The notes below the pieces were generated by a model. The model made no database searches. It was not told the DNA's origin and saw only the letters and a program-made list of their open reading frames with translations. Below are positions 22,957 to 37,200 of a stretch of DNA of 64,000 bases, in pieces. This DNA comes from Mayamaea pseudoterrestris. Taxonomy: Eukaryota; Bacillariophyta; Bacillariophyceae; Sellaphorales; Sellaphoraceae. Each line of letters opens with the position of its first letter. Positions within the stretch are counted from its first letter, which is position 1. The translations under genes were made by a program, and so were the position numbers. The stretch lies in contig BROI01000002.1 of assembly GCA_027923505.1 (NCBI GenBank), positions 1,798,001 to 1,862,000 of the forward strand. The letters are read 5' to 3'.

Positions 22957-25900
22957 AGTCTCATGCAACATGAAAGTGACCTTGCAAAAACATAGCTGCT
23001 CCAACAAGGAGCTCATGCATGCTGTAAATGCGCTCCACAAAGTTAATCCATGATAAAGCTCAGTGTCATGGTCTGACAAGCCCAAGGCTACAGATCCTCA
23101 TTCCGGGAATCAAAAGATCAATCTCATGCAACATGAAAGTGACCTTGCAAGACTTGGCTGCTCCAACAAGGAGCTCATGCATGCTGTAATGCGCTCCACA
23201 AAGTTGATCTATGATCAAGCTCAGCGCAGTGGTCTGACAAGCCCAAGGCTACAGATCCTCATTCCGGGAAATAAAAGATCCATCTCATGCAACATGAAAG
23301 TGACCTTGCAAGACTTGGCTGCTCCAACAAGGAGCTCATGCATGCTGTAATGTGCTCCACAAAGTTGATCTATGATCAAGCTCAGCGCAGTGGTCTGGCA
23401 GGCTCCCAAAGTTGATCTATGATCAAGCTCAGCGCAGTGGTCTGGCAGGCTCCAAGGCTACAGACAATCATTCCGGGAATCAAAAGATCAGTCTCATGCA
23501 ACATGAAAGTGACCTTGCAAGACTTGGCTGCTCCAACAAGAAGCTCATGCATGCTGTAGATGTGCTCCACAAAGTTTGATCAATGATCAAGCTCAGCGCA
23601 GTGGTCTGGCAGGCTCCAAGGATACAGTCACTCATTCCGGGAACCAAAAGATCAGTCTCATGCAACACGAAAGCAACCTTGGAAGACTTGGCTGCGTCAA
23701 CAAGAAGCTCATGCATGCTGTAATGTGCTCCATAAGGTGATCTATGATCAAGCTCAGCCTTGGTCTGGCAGGCTCCAATGCTAAAGACACTCATTCCGGG
23801 AATCAAAAGATCAGTTTCATGCAACATGAAAGTGACCTTGCAAGACTTGGCTGCTCCAACAAGGAGCTCATGCATGCTGTAATGCGCTCCAGAAAGTTGA
23901 ACCATGATAAAGCTCAGTGTCATGGTCTGACAACCCGAAGGCTACAGACAATCATTCCGGGGTGCAAAAGATCAACCTCATGCAACATGGAAGTGACCTT
24001 GCCAGACTTGGTTGCTCCAACAAGGAGCTCATGCATGCTGTAATGCGCTCCACAAAGTTGATCTATGATCAAGCTCAGCGCAGTGGTCTGACAAGCCCAA
24101 GGCTACAGATCCTCATTCCGGGAAATAAAAGATCCATCTCATGCAACATGAAAGTGACCTTGCAAGACTTGGCTGCTCCAACAAGGAGCTCATGCATGCT
24201 GTAATGTGCTCCACAAAGTTGATCTATGATCAAGCTCAGCGCAGTGGTCTGGCAGGATCCGAGGCTACAGACAATCATTCCGGGAATCAAAAGATCACAC
24301 TCATGCAACATGAAAGTGACCTTGCAAGACTTGGCTGCTCCAACAAGGAGCTCATGCATGCTGTAATGCGCTCCACAAAGTTGATCTATGATCAAGCTCA
24401 GCGCAGTGGTCTGGCAGGCTCCAAGGCTACAGACAATCATTCCGGGAATCAAAAGATCCACCTCATGCAACATGAAAGTGACCTTGCAAGACTTGGCTGC
24501 TCCAACAAGGAGCTCATGCATGTTGTAATGTGCTCCACAAAGTTGATCTATGATCAAGCTGAGTGCCTTGGTCTGACAAGCCCAAGGCTACATAATCTCA
24601 TTCCGGGAAATAAAAGATCCATCTCATGCAACATGAAAGTGACCTTGCAAGACTTGGCTGCTCCAACAAGGAGCTCTTTGATGCTGTAATGTGCTCCACA
24701 AAGTTGATCTATGATCAAGCTCAGCATCTTGGTCTGACAAGCCCAAGGCTACAGATCCTCATTCCGGGAAATAAAAGATCCATCTCATGCAACATGAAAG
24801 TGACCTTGCAAGACTTGGCTGCTCCAACAAGGAGCTCATGCATGCTGTAATGCGCTCCACAAAGTTGATCTATGATCAAGCTCAGCGCAGTGGTCTGACA
24901 AGCCCAAGGCTACAGATCCTCATTCCGGGAAATAAAAGATCCATCTCATGCAACATGAAAGTGACCTTGCAAGACTTGGCTGCTCCAACAAGGAGCTCAT
25001 GCATGCTGTAATGTGCTCCACAAAGTTGATCTATGATCAAGCTCAAAACAGTGGTCTGGCAGGCTCCAAGGCTACATATCCTCTTTCCAGGAAATAAAAG
25101 ATCCATCTCATGCAACATGAAAGTGACCTTGCAAGACTTGGCTGCTCCAACAAGGAGCTCATGCATGCTGTAATGCGCTCCACAAAGTTGATCTATGATC
25201 AAGCTGAGCGCCTTGGTCTGACAAGCCCAAGGCTACAGACAATCATTCCGGGAAATAAAAGATCCATCTCATGCAACATGAAAGTGACCTTGCAAGACTT
25301 GGCTGCTCCAACAAGGAGCTCATGCATGCTGTAATGTGCTCCACAAAGTTGATCTATGATCAAGCTGAGCGCCTTGGTCTGACAAGCCCAAGGCTACAGA
25401 CAATCATTCCGGGAATCAAAAGATCAACCTCATGCAACATGAAAGTGACCTTGCAAGACTTGGCTGCTCCAACAAGGAGCTCATGCATGCTGTAATGTGC
25501 TCCACAAAGTTAATCTATGATCAAGCTGAGTGCCTTGGCCTGGCAGGCTCCATGGCTACAGACAATCATTCCAGAAATCATAAGATCCATCTCATGCAAC
25601 ATGAAAGTGACCTTGCAAGACTTGGCTGCTCCAACAAGGAGCTCATGCATGCTGTAATGCGCTCCACAAAGTTGATCTATGATCAAGCTCAGCGCAGTGG
25701 TCTAGCAGGCTCCGAGGCTACAGATCCTCATTCCGGGAAATAAAAGATCCATCTCATGCAACATGAAAGTGACCTTGCAAGACTTGGCTGCTCCAACAAG
25801 GAGCTCATGCATGCTGTAATGTGCTCCACAAAGTTGATCTATGATCAAGCTCAGCGCAGTGGTCTGGCAGGCTCCAAGGCTACAGACAATCATTCCGGGA

Positions 25901-28900
25901 ATCAAAAGATCCATCTCATGCAACATGAAAGTGACCTTGCAAGACTTGGCTGCTCCAACAAGGAGCTCATGCATGCTGTAATGTGCTCCACAAAGTTGAT
26001 CTATGATCAAGCTCAGCGCAGTGGTCTGGCAGGCTCAAAGGATACAGTTACTCATTCCAGGAATCAAAAGATCCATCTCATGCAACATGAAAGTGACCTT
26101 GCAAGACTTGGCTGCTCCAACAAGGAGCTCATGCATGCTGTAATGTGCTCCACAAAGTTAATCTATGATCAAGCTGAGCGCCTTGGCCTGGCAGGCTCCA
26201 TGGCTACAGACAATCATTCCGGGAATCAAAAGATCACACTCATGCAACATGAAAGTGACCTTGCAAGACTTGGTTGCTCCAACAAGGAGCTCATGCATGC
26301 TGTAATGCGCTCCACAAAGTTGATCTATGATCAAGCTCAGCGCAGTGGTCTGACAAGCCCAAGGCTACAGATCCTCATTCCGGGAATCAAAAGATCAAAC
26401 TCATGCAACATGAAAGTGACCTTGAAAAACTTGGCTGGTCCAACAAGGAGCTCATGCATGCTGTTATGCGCTCCACAAAGTTTATCTATGATCAAGCTCA
26501 GCGCAGTGGTCTGGCAGGCTCCAAGGCCACAAACAGTCATTCCGGGAATCAAAAGATCCATCACATGCAACATGAAAGTGATCTTGCAAGACTTGGCTGC
26601 TTCTACGAGGAGCTCATGCATGCTGTAATGTGCTCCACAAAGTTGATCTATGATCAAGCTGAGTGCCTTGGTCTGACAAGCCCAAGGCTACATAATCTCA
26701 TTCCGGGAAATAAAAGATCCATCTCATGCAACATGAAAGTGACCTTGCAAGACTTGGCTGCTCCAACAAGGAGCTCATGCATGCTGTAATGTGCTCCACA
26801 AAGTTGATCTATGATCAAGCTCAGCGCAGTGGTCTGGCAGGCTCCAAGGCTACAGACAATCATTCCGGGAATCAAAAGATCCATCTCATGCAACATGAAA
26901 GTGACCTTGCAAGACTTGGCTGCTCCAACAAGGAGCTCATGCATGCTGTAATGCGCTCCACAAAGTTGATCTATGATCAAGCTCAGCGCAGTGGTCTGAC
27001 AAGCCCAAGGCTACAGACAATCATTCCGGGAATCAAAAGATCCATCTCAGGCAACATGAAAGTGACCTTGCAAGACTTGGCTGCGGCAACAAGGAGCTCA
27101 TGCATGCTGTAATGCGCTCCACAAAGTTTATCTATGATCAAGCTCAGCATCTTGGTCTGGCAGGCTCCAAGGCTACAGACAATCATTCCGGGAATCAAAA
27201 GATCAAACTCATGCAACATGAAAGTGACCTTGAAAAACTTGGCTGGTCCAACAAGGAGCTCATGCATGCTGTTATGCGCTCCACAAAGTTAATCCATGAT
27301 AAAGCTCAGTGTCATGGTCTGACAAGCCGAAGGCTACAAACACTCATTCCGGGAATCATAAAGATCAGTTTCATGCAACATGAAAGTGACCTTGCTAAAA
27401 TGTAGCTGCTCCAACAAGGAGCTCTTTGATGCTGTAATGTGCTCCACAAAGTTAATCTATGATCAAGCTCAGCATCTTGGTCTGACAAGCCCAAGGCTAC
27501 AGATCCTCATTCCGGGAATCAAAAGATCCATCTCATGCAACATGAAAGAAACCTTGCAAGACTTGGTTGCTCCAACAAGGAGCTCATGCATGCTGTTATG
27601 TGCTCCACTAGGTTTATTCATGATCAAGCTCAGCGCAGTGGTCTGGCAGGCTCCAAGGCTACAGACACTCATTCCGGGAATCAAAAGATCAGTCTCATGC
27701 AACACCAAAGTGACCTTGCAAGACTTGGCTGCTCCAACAAGAAGCTCATGCATGCTGTTAATGTGCTCCACAAAAGATTCATAATGCTCAGCGCAGAGGT
27801 CTGGCAGGCTCCAAGGCTACAAACACTCATTCCAGGAATCAAAAGATCAGTCTCATGCATCATGATAGTGACCTTGCTAAAACATAGCTGCTCCAACAAG
27901 AATCTCATGCATGCTGTGAATGCGCTTCACAAAGTTGATCCATGATCAAGCTCAGCGCAGTGGTCTGACAAGCCCAAGGCTACAGACACTCATTCCGGGA
28001 ATCAAAAGATCCATCTCATGCAACATGAAAGTGACCTTGCAAGACTTGGCTGCTCCAACAAGGAGCTCATGCATGCTGTAATGTGCTCCAGAAATATGAT
28101 CTATGATCAAGCTCAGCGCAGTGGTCTGGCAGGCTCCAAGGCTACAGACAATCATTCCGGGAATCAAAAGATCCACCTCATGCAACATGAAAGTGACCTT
28201 GCAAGACTTGGCTGCTCCAACAAGGAGCTCATGCATGCTGTAATGCGCTCCACAAAGTGTTCTATGATCAAGCTCAGCATCTCGGTCTGGCAGGCTCCAA
28301 GGCTACAGACAATCATTCCGGGAATCAAAAGATCAAACTCATGCAACATGAAAGTGACCTTGCAAGACTTGGCTGCTCCAACAAGGAGCTCATGCATGCT
28401 GTAATGCGCTCCACAAAGTTGATCTATGATCAAGCTCAGCGCCTTGGTCTGGCAGGCTCCGAGGCTACAGACAATCATTCCGGGAATCAAAAGATCAATC
28501 TCATGCAACATGAAAGTGACCTTGCAAGACTTGGCTGCTCCAACAAGGAGCTTATGCATGCTGTAATGCGCTCCAGAAAGTTAATCTATGATCAAGCTCA
28601 GCATCTTGGTCTGACAAGCCCAAGGCTACAGATCCTCATTCCGGGAATCAAAAGATCCATCTCATACAACATGAAAGTGACCTTGCAAGACTTGGGTTGC
28701 TCCAACAAGGAGCTCTTTGATGCTGTAATGTGCTCCACAAAGTTGATCTATGATCAAGCTGAGCGCCTTGGTCTGACAAGCCCAAGGCTACAGATCTTCA
28801 TTCCGGGAAATAAAAGATCCATCTCATGCAACATGAAAGTGACCTTGCAAGACTTGGCTGCTCCAACAAGGAGCTCATGCATGCTGTAATGTGCTCCAGA

Positions 28901-31900
28901 AATATGATCTATGATCAAGCTCAGCGCAGTGGTCTGGCAGGCTCTAATGCTACAGACACTCATTCCGGTATTCAAAAGATCAGTCTCATGCAACACCAAA
29001 GTGACCTTGCAAGACTTGGCTGCTCCAACAAGAAGCTCATGCATGCTGTAATATGCTCCACAAAGTTGATCTTTGATCAAGCTCAGTGCAGTGTCTGGCA
29101 GGCTCCAAGGCTACAGTCACTCATTCCGGGAACCAAAAGATCCATCTTATGCAACATGAAACCAACCTTGCAAATACTTGGCTGCTCCAACAAGGAGCTC
29201 ATGCACGCTGCTGTAATGTGCTCCACAAAGTTGATCTATGATCAAGCTGAGCGCCTTGGTCTGACAAGCCCAAGGCTACAGACAATCATTCCGGGAATCA
29301 AAAGATCCATCTCATGCAACATGAAAGTGACCTTGCAAGACTTGGCTGCTCCAACAAGGAGCTCATGCATGCTGTAATGCGCTCCACAAAGTTGATCTAT
29401 GATCAAGCTCAGCATCTTGGTCTGACAAGCCCAAGGCTACAGATCCTCATTCCGGGAATCAAAAGATCCATCTCATGCAACATGAAAGTGACCTTGCAAG
29501 ACTTGGCTGCTCCAACAAGGAGCTCATGCATGCTGTTATGCACTCCACTAGGTTTATTCATGATCAAGCTCAGCGCAGTGGTCTGGCAGGCTCCAAGGCT
29601 ACAGACACTCATTCCGGGAATCAAAAGATCAGTCTCATGCAACACCAAAGTGACCTTGCAAGACTTGGCTGCTCCAACAAGAAGCTCATGCATGCTGTAA
29701 TATGCTCCACAAAGTTGATCTTTGATCAAGCTCAGTGCAGTGTCTGGCAGGCTTTGAGGCTACAGTCACTCATTCCGGGAACCAAAAGATCCATCTTATG
29801 CACCATGAAACCGACCTTGCAAATACTTGGCTGCTCTAACAAGGAGCTCATGCACGCTGTAAATGCGCTCCACAAAGTTAATCCCTGATCAGGGCTCAGC
29901 ACCTTGGTCTGACAACCCCAAGGCTAAAGACACTCATTCCGGGAATCAAAAGATCAGTTTCATGCAACATGAAAGTGACCTTGCAAGACTTGGCTGCTCC
30001 AACAAGGAGCTCATGCATGCTGTAAATGCGCTCCACAAAGTTAATCCATGATAAAGCTCAGCGTCATGGTCTGACAAGCCCAAGGCTACAGACACTCATT
30101 CCGGGAATCAAAAGATCAGACTCATGCAACATGAAAGTGACCTTGCTAAAATGTAGCTGCTCCAACAAGGAGCTCATGCATGCTGTTATGCACTCCACTA
30201 AGTTTATTCATGATCAAGCTCAGCACAGTGGTCTGGCAGGCTCTAATGCTACAGACACTCATTCCGGTATTCAAAAGATCAGTCTCATGCAACACCAAAG
30301 TAACCTTGCAAGACTTGGCTGCTCCAACAAGAAGCTCATGCATGCTGTAATATGCTCCACAAAATTGATCTTTGATCAAGCTCAGCGCAGTGTCTGGCAG
30401 GCTCCAAGGCTACAGTCACTCATTCCGGGAATCAAAAGATCCATCTTATGCAACATGAAACCGACCTTGCAAGAGATGGCTGCTCCAACAAGGACCTCAT
30501 GCATGCTGTAGATGTGCTCCACAAAGTTTGATCAATGATCAAGCTCAGCGCAGTGGTCTGGCAGGCTCCAAGGCTACAGACACTCATTCCGGGAATCAAA
30601 AGATCAGTCTCATGCAACATGAAAGTGACCTTGCAAGACTTGGCTGCTCCAACAAGGAGCTCATTCATGCTGTAATATGCTCCACAAAGTTGATCTTTGA
30701 TCAAGCTCAGTGCAGTGTCTGGCAGGCTCCAAGGCTACAGTCACTCATTCCGGGAACCAAAAGATCCATCTTATGCAACATGAAACCAACCTTGCAAATA
30801 CTTGGCTGCTCCAACAAGGAGCTCATGCATGCTGTTAATTCGCTCCACAAAGTTAATCCCTGACCAGGCTCAGCACCTTGGTCTGACAAACCTAAGGCTA
30901 CAAACACACATTCCGGGAATCAAAAGTTCCATCTCTTGCAACATGAAGTGAATTTGCAAGACTTGGCTGCTCCAACAAGGATCTCACGCATGCTCTAAAT
31001 GTGCTCAGAACAAAGTTGTTCTATGATCAAGCTCAGCACCGTGGTCTGACAAGCCCAAGGCTACAGACACTCATTCCGGGAATCATAAGATCAGACTCAC
31101 GCAACATGAAAGCAACCTTGCAAGACTTGGCTGCTCCAACAAGGAGCTCATGCATGCTGTTATGCACTCCACTAGGTTTATTCATGATCAAGCTCAGCGC
31201 AGTGGTCTGGCAGGCTCTAATGCTACAGACACTCATTCCGGTATTCAAAAGATCAGTCTCATGCAACACCAAAGTGACCTTGCAAGACTTGGCTGCTCCA
31301 ACAAGAAGCTCATGCATGCTGTAATATGCTCCACAAAATTGATCTTTGATCAAGCTCAGCGCAGTGTCTGGCAGGCTCCAAGGCTACAGTCACTCATTCC
31401 GGGAATCAAAAGATCCATCTTATGCAACATGAAACCAACCTTGCAAGAGATGGCTGCTCCAACAAGGACCTCATGCATGCTGTAATGTGCTCCACAAAGT
31501 TTGATCAATGATCAAGGTCAGCGTAGTGGTCTGGCAGGCTCCAAGGCTACAGACACTCATTCCGGGAATCAAAAGATCAGTCTCATGCAACACAAAAGTG
31601 ACCTTACAAGACTTGGCTGCTCCAACAAAAAGCTCATACATGCTTTAGATGTGCTCCACAAAGTTATTCTATGATCAAGCTCAGCGCAATGGTCTGGCAG
31701 GCTCCAATGCTATAGACACTCATACCAGGAATCAAAAGATCAGTATCATGCAACATGATAGTGACCTTGCAAGACTTGGCTGCTCCAACAAGAAGCTCAT
31801 GCATGCTGTAATGTGCTCCATAAGGTGATCTATGATCAAGCTCAGCCTTGGTCTGGCAGGCTCCAATGCTAAAGACACTCATTCCGGGAATCAAAAGATC

Positions 31901-34150
31901 AGTCTCATGCAACATGAAAGTGACCTTGCAAAAACTTTGCTGCTCCAACAAGGAGCTCATGCATGCTGTAAATGCGCTCCACAAAGTTAATCCATGATAA
32001 AGCTCAGTGTCATGGTCTGACAAGCCGAAGGCTAAAGACACTCATTCCGGGGTGCAAAAGATCAGTCTCATGCAACATGATAGTGACCTTGCTAAAACAT
32101 AGCTGCTCCAACAAGGAGCTCATGCATGCTGTAAATGCGCTCCACAAAGTTAATCCATGATAAAGCTCAGCGTCGTGGTCTGACAAGCCCAAGGCTACAG
32201 ACACTCATTCCGGGAATCAAAAGATCCATCTCATGCAACATGAAAGCAACCTTGCAAGACTTGGCTGCTCCAACAAGGAGCTCATGCATGCTGTTATGTG
32301 CTCCACTAGGTTTATTCATGATCAAGCTCAGCGCAGTGGTCTGGCAGGCTCCAAGGCTACAGACACTCATTCCGGTATTCAAAAGATCAGTCTCATGCAA
32401 CACCAAAGTAACCTTGCAAGACTTGGCTGCTCCAACAAGAAGCTCATGCATGCTGTTAATGTGCTCCACAAAAGATTCATAATGCTCAGCGCAGAGGTCT
32501 GGCAGGCTCCAAGGCTACAAACACTCATTCCAGGAATCAAAAGATCAGTCTCATGCATCATGATAGTGACCTTGCTAAAACATAGCTGCTCCAACAAGGA
32601 TCTCATGCATGCTGTGAATGCGCTTCACAAAGTTGATCCATGATTAAGCTCAGCGCAGTGGTCTGACAAGCCCAAGGCTACAGACACTCATTCCGGGAAT
32701 CAAAAGATCAGTCTCATGCAACATGAAAGCAACCTTGCTAAAACATAGCTGCTCCAGCAATGATCTCATGCATGCTGTGAATGCGCTTCAAAAAGTTAAT
32801 CCATGATCAAGCTCAGCGCAGTGGTCTGACAAGCCCAAGGCTACAGACACTCATTTCGGGAATCAAAAGATCAGACTCATGCAACATGAAAGCAACCTTG
32901 CAAGACTTGGCTGCTCCAGCGGTATGATCACTCAAGTTGATTTGTGCACGTGGCACTGCATGCCAAAGATCAGTCAAAGACCTTTGCTAAAACTTGGCTG
33001 CTCAACAAGGTGCTCATGCTGTGAATGCACTCCACAAAGTTGATTCATGATGCTCAGCGCAGTGGTCTGGCAGGCTCCAAGGCTACAGACACTCATTCCG
33101 GGAACCAAAAGATCAGTCTCTTGCAACACCAAAGTGACCTTGCTAAAACATAGCTGCTCCAACAAGGATCTCATGCATGCTGTGAATGCGCTTCACAAAG
33201 TTAATCCATGATCAAGCTCAGCGCAGTGGTCTGACAAGCCCAAGGCTACAGACACTCATTCCGGGAATCAAAAGATCAGACTCATGCAACATGAAAGCAA
33301 CCTTGCAAGACTTGGCTGCTCCAACAAGGAGCTCATGCATGCTGTTATGCGCTCCACTAAGTTTATTCATGATCAAGCTCAGCGCAGTGGTCTGGCAGGC
33401 TCCAAGGCTACAGACACTCATTCCGGGAATCAAAAGATCAGTCTCATGCAACACCAAAGTGACCTTGCAAGACTTGGCTGCTCCAACAAGGAGCTCATGC
33501 ATGCTGTAAATGCGCTCCACAAAGTTAATCCATGATAAAGCTCAGTGTCATGGTCTGACAAGCCCAAGGCTACAAACACTCATTCCGGGAATCGAAAGAT
33601 CAGTTTCAAGCAACATGATAGTGACCTTGCTGAAACATAGCTGCTCCAACAAGGATCTCATGCATGCTGTGAATGCGCTCCACAAAGTTGATTCATGATC
33701 AAGCTCAACACCTTGGTCTGACAGGCTCTAAGGCTACAGACACTCATTCTGGGAATCAAAAGATCCATCTCATGCAACATGAAAGCAACCTTGCAAGACT
33801 TGGCTGCTCCAACAAGGAGCTCATGCATGCTGTTATGCGCTCCACAAAGTTAATCCCTGATCAAGCTCAGCGCCTTGGTCTTTTCATGATCAAGCTCAGC
33901 GTCATGGTCTGACAAGCCCAAGGCTACAGACACTCATTCCGGGAATCAAAAGATCAGACTCATGCAACATGAAAGCGACCTTGCAAGACTTGGCTGCTCC
34001 AACAAGAAGCTCATGCATGCTGTAATGTGCTCCACAAAGTTGATTCATAATGCTCAGCGCAGTGTCTAACAGGCTCCAAGGCTACAGTCACTTACTTCGG
34101 GAACTAAAAGATCCGTCTCATGCATCATGAAAGTGACCTTGCAGAGACTT
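22957..34150. repeat. Satellite C, main segment: about 70 units of 161 or 162 bp
   Basis: Unit starts advance by exactly 161 or 162 bp (for example 24626, 24787 and 25110, 25271, 25432). Two subtypes differ by one base at one place: TGGCAGGCTCC (162 bp) against TGACAAGCCC (161 bp). Between about 23060 and 29700 units are nearly identical; towards 34 kb they diverge again. A short dyad TTGATC-TAT-GATCAA lies in the consensus. Runs of 162-bp units keep long open frames on both strands, but these switch frame at every 161-bp unit and match no protein family. The array ends near 34150, followed by about 85 bp of unique sequence. Confidence 0.96.
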
Positions 34151-34234
34151 GCAAGGACAGCATGCGTGCAAGGCTCAGTTGACTATGAAGCTTTTCCAAC
34201 CCGGCTGTCTGTTGACATCCTACCTCCAGCATCA

Positions 34235-37200
34235 TGCGGAGGTATACCATTAAATGGATTGCATATCCTGCATCCTTTATGCATGCCTAGTAACCGCAGA
34301 GACTCAGATTGAAGCTGGCTGGTACATGCCTATGGCTATTGAGTGTATTGGTTTTGAATAGCTGAAACCATGGTTGAGCCCAACCCTGGTCATTTTACTG
34401 AAGGGTTTGAAGATATACCATTGAATGGATTGCATATCCTTTATCCTTTATGCATGCCTAGCAACCGCAGAGACTCACTGGCTGGCACATGGCTACCATT
34501 GAATGGATTGCATATCCTGCATCCTTTATGCATGCCTAGCAACCGCAGAGACTCAGATTGAAGCTGGCTGGCACATGCCTATGGCTATTGAGTGTGTTTG
34601 TTTTGAATAGCTGAAACCATTGATGAACCCAACCCCAGTCATTTTACCAGAGGGTTTGAAGGTATACCATTGAGTGGATTGCACATCCTGCATCCTTTAT
34701 GCATGCCTAGCAACCGCAGAGACTCATATTGAAGCTGGCTGGCACATGGCTATGGCTATTGAGTGTGTTTATATTTGAGTAGCTGGACCCATGCGAACCC
34801 AACCCCAGTCATTTTACTGGAGGGTTTGAAGGTATACCATTGAATGGATTGCACATCCTGCATCCTTTATGCATGCCTAGCAACTGCAAAGACTCAGATT
34901 GAAGCTGGCTGGCACATGGCCATTGAGTGTGTTTGTATTTGAGTAGCTGAAGTTATGGCTGAACCCAACCCTAGTCATTTGACTGGAGGGTTTGAAGGTA
35001 TACCATTGAATGGATTGCACATCCTGCATTCTTTATGCATGCCTAGCAACCGCAGAGCCTCACTGACTGGCACATGGCTATGGCTATTGAGTGTGTTTGT
35101 TTTGAATAGCTGAAACCATTGATGAACCCAACCCCAGTCATTTTACCAGAGGGTTTGAAGGTATACCATTGAGTGGATTGCACATCCTGCATCCTTTATG
35201 CATGCCTAACAACCGCAGAGCCTCACTGGCTGGCTCATGGCTATGGCTATTTAGTGTTTTTGTATTTGAATTAACCATGGCTGAACCCAACCCCGGTCAT
35301 TTTACTGGAGGGGTTGAAGGTATAACATTGAATGGATTGCACATCCTGCATTCTTTATACATGCCTAGCAACCGCAGAGACTCAGATTGAAGCTGGCTGG
35401 CACATGCCTATGGCTATTGAGTGTGTTTTTATTTGAGTAGCTGGACCCATGCCGAACCCAACCCCGGTCGTTTTCCTGGAGGAGTTGTAGGTATACCATT
35501 TAATGAATTGCACATCCTGCATTCTTTAACCTAGCAACCGAAGAGACTCATATTGAAGCTGAATGGCCCATGGATATGGCTATTGAGTGTGTTTGTATTT
35601 GAGTAGCTAAAACCCATGCTGAAACTAACCCTGGTCATTTCCTGGCGGGTTTGTAGGTAAACCATTTAATGAATTGCACATCCTGCATCCTTTAATCCAT
35701 GCCTAGCAACCAAAGAGACTCATATTGAAGCTGGCTGGCTCCTGGCTATGGCTATTGAGTGTGTTTGTATTTGAATAGCTGAAACCATTGATGAACCCAA
35801 CCCTAGTCAGTTTACTGGAGGGTTTGAAGGTATACCATTCATTGGATTGTACTTCCTGCATCCTTTAATTCATGCCTAGCAACTGCAGAGACTCATATTG
35901 AAGCAGGCTGGCTCATGGCTATGGCTATTGAGTGTGTTTAAATTTGAGTACTGAAACCCATTGCTGGAACCCAACCCGGTCATTTTACTGGAGGGTTTGA
36001 AGGTATACCATTGAATGGATTTGCACATCCTGCATCTTTTTATACATGCCTAGCAAACCGCAAGAGACTCATATTGAAGGATGGCTCATGGCTATGGCTA
36101 TTGAGTGTTTTTATTTGAATAGCTGAAACCCATGCTGACCCACCGTCATGCCCTGCAACGCACTCATATTGACTGGCGCTGTGTACCAACCACCATCTGT
36201 TTTGAATGGATTGCACATCTCCTTTATGCATGCCCTAGCCACCAGGCATATTGAAGCAGCTGGCTCATGGCTATGGCTATTGAGCGTGTTTTATTTGAAT
36301 AGCTGGAAACCATCAACCCAACGCTCATTTTTCCTGTGAGCTTTGTATAATTGAATGGATTGCACATCCTGCATATCCATCCTAGCAACCACAGAACTCA
36401 TTGTGAAGCAGCTGAGCTCATGGCTATGGCTTTGCGTGTGTTTGTATTTGAATAGCTGAAACCATTGCTGAACCCAACCTTTCCTGTTTTGTAGTAAAAT
36501 TGAATGGTGCACATCTTCCATGCCCTAGAACCAGAATTTGAAACAGCTGGCTCATGGCTATGGCTATTGGTGTGTTTGTTTAAACACTCAACCCCGTCAT
36601 TTTCCTGAAGGTTGTGGTATACCATTGAATGAACTCACCTGCATCTACACCCCAACTCAGCAATATTTTTGTTTGTATTTGAACTGAACCCAACCTCGTC
36701 ATGTTCCTGGAGGGTTTGTAGGTATGAATGGTTGCACACACATCCTTTATGCATGCACGGAACGCGTCATATTGAAGCAGCTGGCTGCTTGGCTTTTGTT
36801 GTTTTTTGATTCTACCAACCCTCATTTTCCTGGAGAGTTTGTAGGTATACCATTGAATGGTTTCCAATCCCTTTATACTTGCAACCGCAGAAGACACATA
36901 TTGAAGCTGTGGCGGGCTCTTGGCTGCTATTGAGTGTGTTTGTGTTATTTAAGTAGCTGAAACCATTGCTGAACCCACCCGTCATTTTCCTGGATGGTTT
37001 TGAAGACAACATTGAATTATGCATCCTGCATCCTTTAGCATGCCCTAGCAACCACAGGAGACTCAGATTGAAGCTGGCTGGCTCATGGCTATGGCTATTG
37101 GGTGTGTTTATATTTGGGGTAGCTGGACCCATCTGAACCATTTTTCCTGGAGTTGTATATGAATTGACTTCCTGCATCTTTTATCCATCCCTGCACCAAA

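Noticed and set aside
23063-29729. Long open frames on both strands of satellite C (for example 25756-26628)
   Set aside because: They are translations of the 54-codon repeat and change frame at each 161-bp unit. No domain and no start or splice context.
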